Shown here piece by piece: positions 62,107 through 64,000 of a stretch of DNA of 64,000 nt. The notes beneath the pieces were generated by a model, which did not search any database, had not been told where the DNA came from, and was given only the letters and a program-made list of their open reading frames with translations. The position numbers were made by a program, and so were the translations under genes. The stretch covers positions 930,001 through 994,000 of the forward strand of contig NZ_CP026949.1 of assembly GCF_003065425.1 (NCBI RefSeq), in the 5' to 3' direction. The stretch is from Mycetocola zhujimingii (lineage in GTDB: Bacteria > Actinomycetota > Actinomycetes > Actinomycetales > Microbacteriaceae). Position 1 is the first letter of the stretch. Every line of letters starts with the position of its first letter.

Positions 62107-64000
62107 TTAGTCGGCCAGCCCCAGCACCTTGAGCAGCCATGCCAGCTCGTACGCACGCTCGTGCCAGGCCTTGTACCGGCCGCTGACTCCGCCGTGACCA
62201 GCGCTCATCTCGATCTTGAGCAGCGCCGGCGCGCCAACGTCGCGCAACCGCGCCACCCACTTCGCTGGTTCGACGTAGAGCACCCGTGTGTCGTTGAGGC
62301 TCGTGACCGCGAGGATCTGCGGGTACGTGACTCCTTCCCGCACGTTCTCGTACGGCGAGTACGACTTCATGTACTCGTAGACCTCGGCGTTGGCCAGAGG
62401 GTTTCCCCATTCGTCCCACTCGATGACGGTGAGCGGGAGATCAGGATCGAGGATGCTGGTGAGCGGGTCGACAAAGGGGACAGCGGCAAGGATGCCGGCG
62501 AAGAGTTCAGGGGCAAGGTTGGCGACCGCGCCCATGAGCAGGCCGCCAGCGCTTCCACCCTCCGCGACCATCCGCTCTGGTGTCGTGTAGCCCTCAGCAA
62601 TCAGATGACGGGCGCACGCGACGAAGTCGGTGAACGTGTTCTTCTTGGTGAGTGTCTTGCCGTTCTCGTACCACGAGCGGCCCAGCTCGCCACCGCCGCG
62701 GACGTGCGCGATGGCAAAGGTGACGCCCCGGTCCAGGAGGCTCAGCCGGGCCACAGAGAACGACGGGTCCATGCTCGCCTCGTACGAGCCGTACCCGTAG
62801 AGCTCGAGCGGCCCCGGGTGTGCAGTGCCCTTTTTCCAGACCAGTGAAATGGGGACCCGCGTCCCGTCGTCGGCGACGGCCCACTCCCGTTTCTGTTCGT
62901 AGTCCAGCGGGTCGTAGCCGCCGAGCACCGGCTGCTGTTTGAGCAGCGCGAGCTCGCCGGTGCGAACGTCAAGGTCGAACACCGTCGCGGGTGTCACCAG
63001 CGAACCGAAGCCGAACCGGACCGTCGGCTGCGTCCACTCGGGGTTCCTCGACGAGCCGACGGTGTACAGCGGTTCGGCAAACGGCACCTCGTCCACGGCG
63101 ACAGCAGCGGGGGAGTCGATCCCGTCCAGGGTCGCGATACCGAGCTGGCTGAGCCCCGCCCGCCGGTAACCGAACACGAGGTGGCCGGCGAACGCCTCGA
63201 CGTCCTCGAGCCTGACCTCATCACTGTGTTTCCGAACGACGATGCCGTCCGCAGGACCGGTGCCGACGGCATCCGGTCGCACAGCGACCAGCTCGAAGTT
63301 CGGTGCACCGTCATTGTGCAGGATGAGGAACCAGTCCTCGCCCCCGATCACGGCGTGCTCGAGGGAGTATTCAACGTCGTCGCGGCGTTCCCAGATAACC
63401 CGCGGCTCGGCGGTCGGGTCGTCTGCATCGAGGATGAGCCACTCGCTCGTGACGCTCGAGGAGACAACGATCACGATGTACTTCGCGCTGCGGGTGCCCC
63501 CTGCGCCAACCCAGAACCGTTCGTCCGGCTCGGTGAGAACGACGACATCGGCGCTCGCAGCCGTGCCCACCTCGTGTCGCCAGAGGGTGTCAGGTCGCCA
63601 GGACTCGTCAACCGTCGTGTAGAACACGTGGGCACCGTCGGGGGAGAACGTCGCCCCGTGTGACGTGTTGGGAATCTGATCGGGCAGGTCGGCGCCCGTG
63701 GCCAGGTCACGGATGCGGAGGGTGTAGCGCTCGTCACCCTCGGTGTCGACGGCCCAGGCCAGCAGCCGGCCGTCGAGCGAGACGTCGAACGATCCGAGCG
63801 AGAAGAACTCGTGCCCCTTGGCCTCGACGTTGCCGTCGAGCAGCACCTGTTCACCGGGGACGTCGACGCCGGGGGTGAGCGTCGGCGGTGTCCAGTCGAG
63901 CGGGTCGGTGATGGGCGCCCGACAGTGCAGGGCGTACTCCTGGCCCTCGATGCTCCTCGAGTAGTACCACCAGTCACCCTCGCGCACAGGAACGCTGAGG
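62107..64000 (-). CDS. ptrB: oligopeptidase B (S9 family), 5' end beyond the window
   Basis: At least 631 residues; the frame stays open to the window edge. Reading LSVPVREGDWWYYSR at the edge is the conserved segment about 100 residues into oligopeptidase B, so the true start lies outside. The catalytic domain has GGSAGGLLMG (nucleophile Ser), the Asp segment LNDTRVLYVEP and the His in SAGHGGVSGR. It cleaves oligopeptides after basic residues in the cytoplasm. The other S9 peptidase at 21.6 kb is closer to prolyl endopeptidases. Confidence 0.94.
   Translation of the reverse strand, partial: LSVPVREGDWWYYSRSIEGQEYALHCRAPITDPLDWTPPTLTPGVDVPGEQVLLDGNVEAKGHEFFSLGSFDVSLDGRLLAWAVDTEGDERYTLRIRDLATGADLPDQIPNTSHGATFSPDGAHVFYTTVDESWRPDTLWRHEVGTAASADVVVLTEPDERFWVGAGGTRSAKYIVIVVSSSVTSEWLILDADDPTAEPRVIWERRDDVEYSLEHAVIGGEDWFLILHNDGAPNFELVAVRPDAVGTGPADGIVVRKHSDEVRLEDVEAFAGHLVFGYRRAGLSQLGIATLDGIDSPAAVAVDEVPFAEPLYTVGSSRNPEWTQPTVRFGFGSLVTPATVFDLDVRTGELALLKQQPVLGGYDPLDYEQKREWAVADDGTRVPISLVWKKGTAHPGPLELYGYGSYEASMDPSFSVARLSLLDRGVTFAIAHVRGGGELGRSWYENGKTLTKKNTFTDFVACARHLIAEGYTTPERMVAEGGSAGGLLMGAVANLAPELFAGILAAVPFVDPLTSILDPDLPLTVIEWDEWGNPLANAEVYEYMKSYSPYENVREGVTYPQILAVTSLNDTRVLYVEPAKWVARLRDVGAPALLKIEMSAGHGGVSGRYKAWHERAYELAWLLKVLGLAD

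Overview
The window is a contiguous piece of a high-GC actinobacterial chromosome, most likely from the family Microbacteriaceae. Supporting this are GTG and TTG starts, many genes with a TANNNT promoter hexamer placed 6-7 nt before the start codon (leaderless mRNAs), a mycoredoxin and a mycothiol-type maleylpyruvate isomerase relative, a DUF222/13E12-type HNH gene, and the actinobacterial dxr - site-2 protease - ispG association. The recurrent word GGATGCCG/CGGCATCC also fits. No phage, complete insertion sequence, CRISPR array, tRNA or rRNA gene was found. No stretch longer than about 300 bases lacks a gene; the longest is the 297-base divergent region at 28376-28672.

Layout. 1-9.4 kb: a heterodimeric ABC exporter, a DUF4192 protein with an (Ala-Asp)6 tract, a PP2C phosphatase and an EssC-like FtsK/SpoIIIE ATPase. 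9.4-18.2 kb: alanine dehydrogenase and L-asparaginase (minus strand), OsmC, a PlsC acyltransferase, an FKBP lipoprotein, dxr, an atypical MurE-like ligase and the Rip/RseP protease. 18.3-30.1 kb: a variable block with a NarL-type two-component pair, SHOCT and DUF2277 proteins, a NUDIX hydrolase, an S9 peptidase, a lipoprotein, the DUF222-HNH gene with a 33-unit Ala-Asp repeat and a probable SOS box, a thiolase and a two-subunit CoA transferase. 30.1-45.4 kb: the conserved information-processing block ispG, proS, nusA, ylxR, infB, rbfA, truB, ribF. It is interrupted by an alanine/sodium symporter, mutY, a P-loop protein and panE.

45.4-64 kb: a mycothiol-type enzyme, a CynX-type transporter, a deoxyribose operon (SorC regulator, deoC, full-length and half-length aldehyde dehydrogenases), a drug-type ABC transporter divergent from a WYL regulator, a copper ATPase whose promoter contains a CsoR-like operator, an SNF2 helicase, small hypothetical proteins, mycoredoxin, 6-phosphofructokinase and an oligopeptidase B cut by the window end.

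Working together: dxr and ispG belong to the MEP isoprenoid pathway. nusA to rbfA form the transcription/translation factor operon. DeoC makes acetaldehyde, which the neighbouring dehydrogenase can oxidise. Thiolase and CoA transferase interconvert beta-keto acids and acetyl-CoA.

The least ordinary signals are two mutually exclusive hairpins directly before infB, one covering its ribosome-binding site; a MurE-like ligase with an altered diaminopimelate loop; the half-length dehydrogenase; hexanucleotide microsatellites in two genes; a 19-bp repeat array with inverted units; and the copper promoter architecture.
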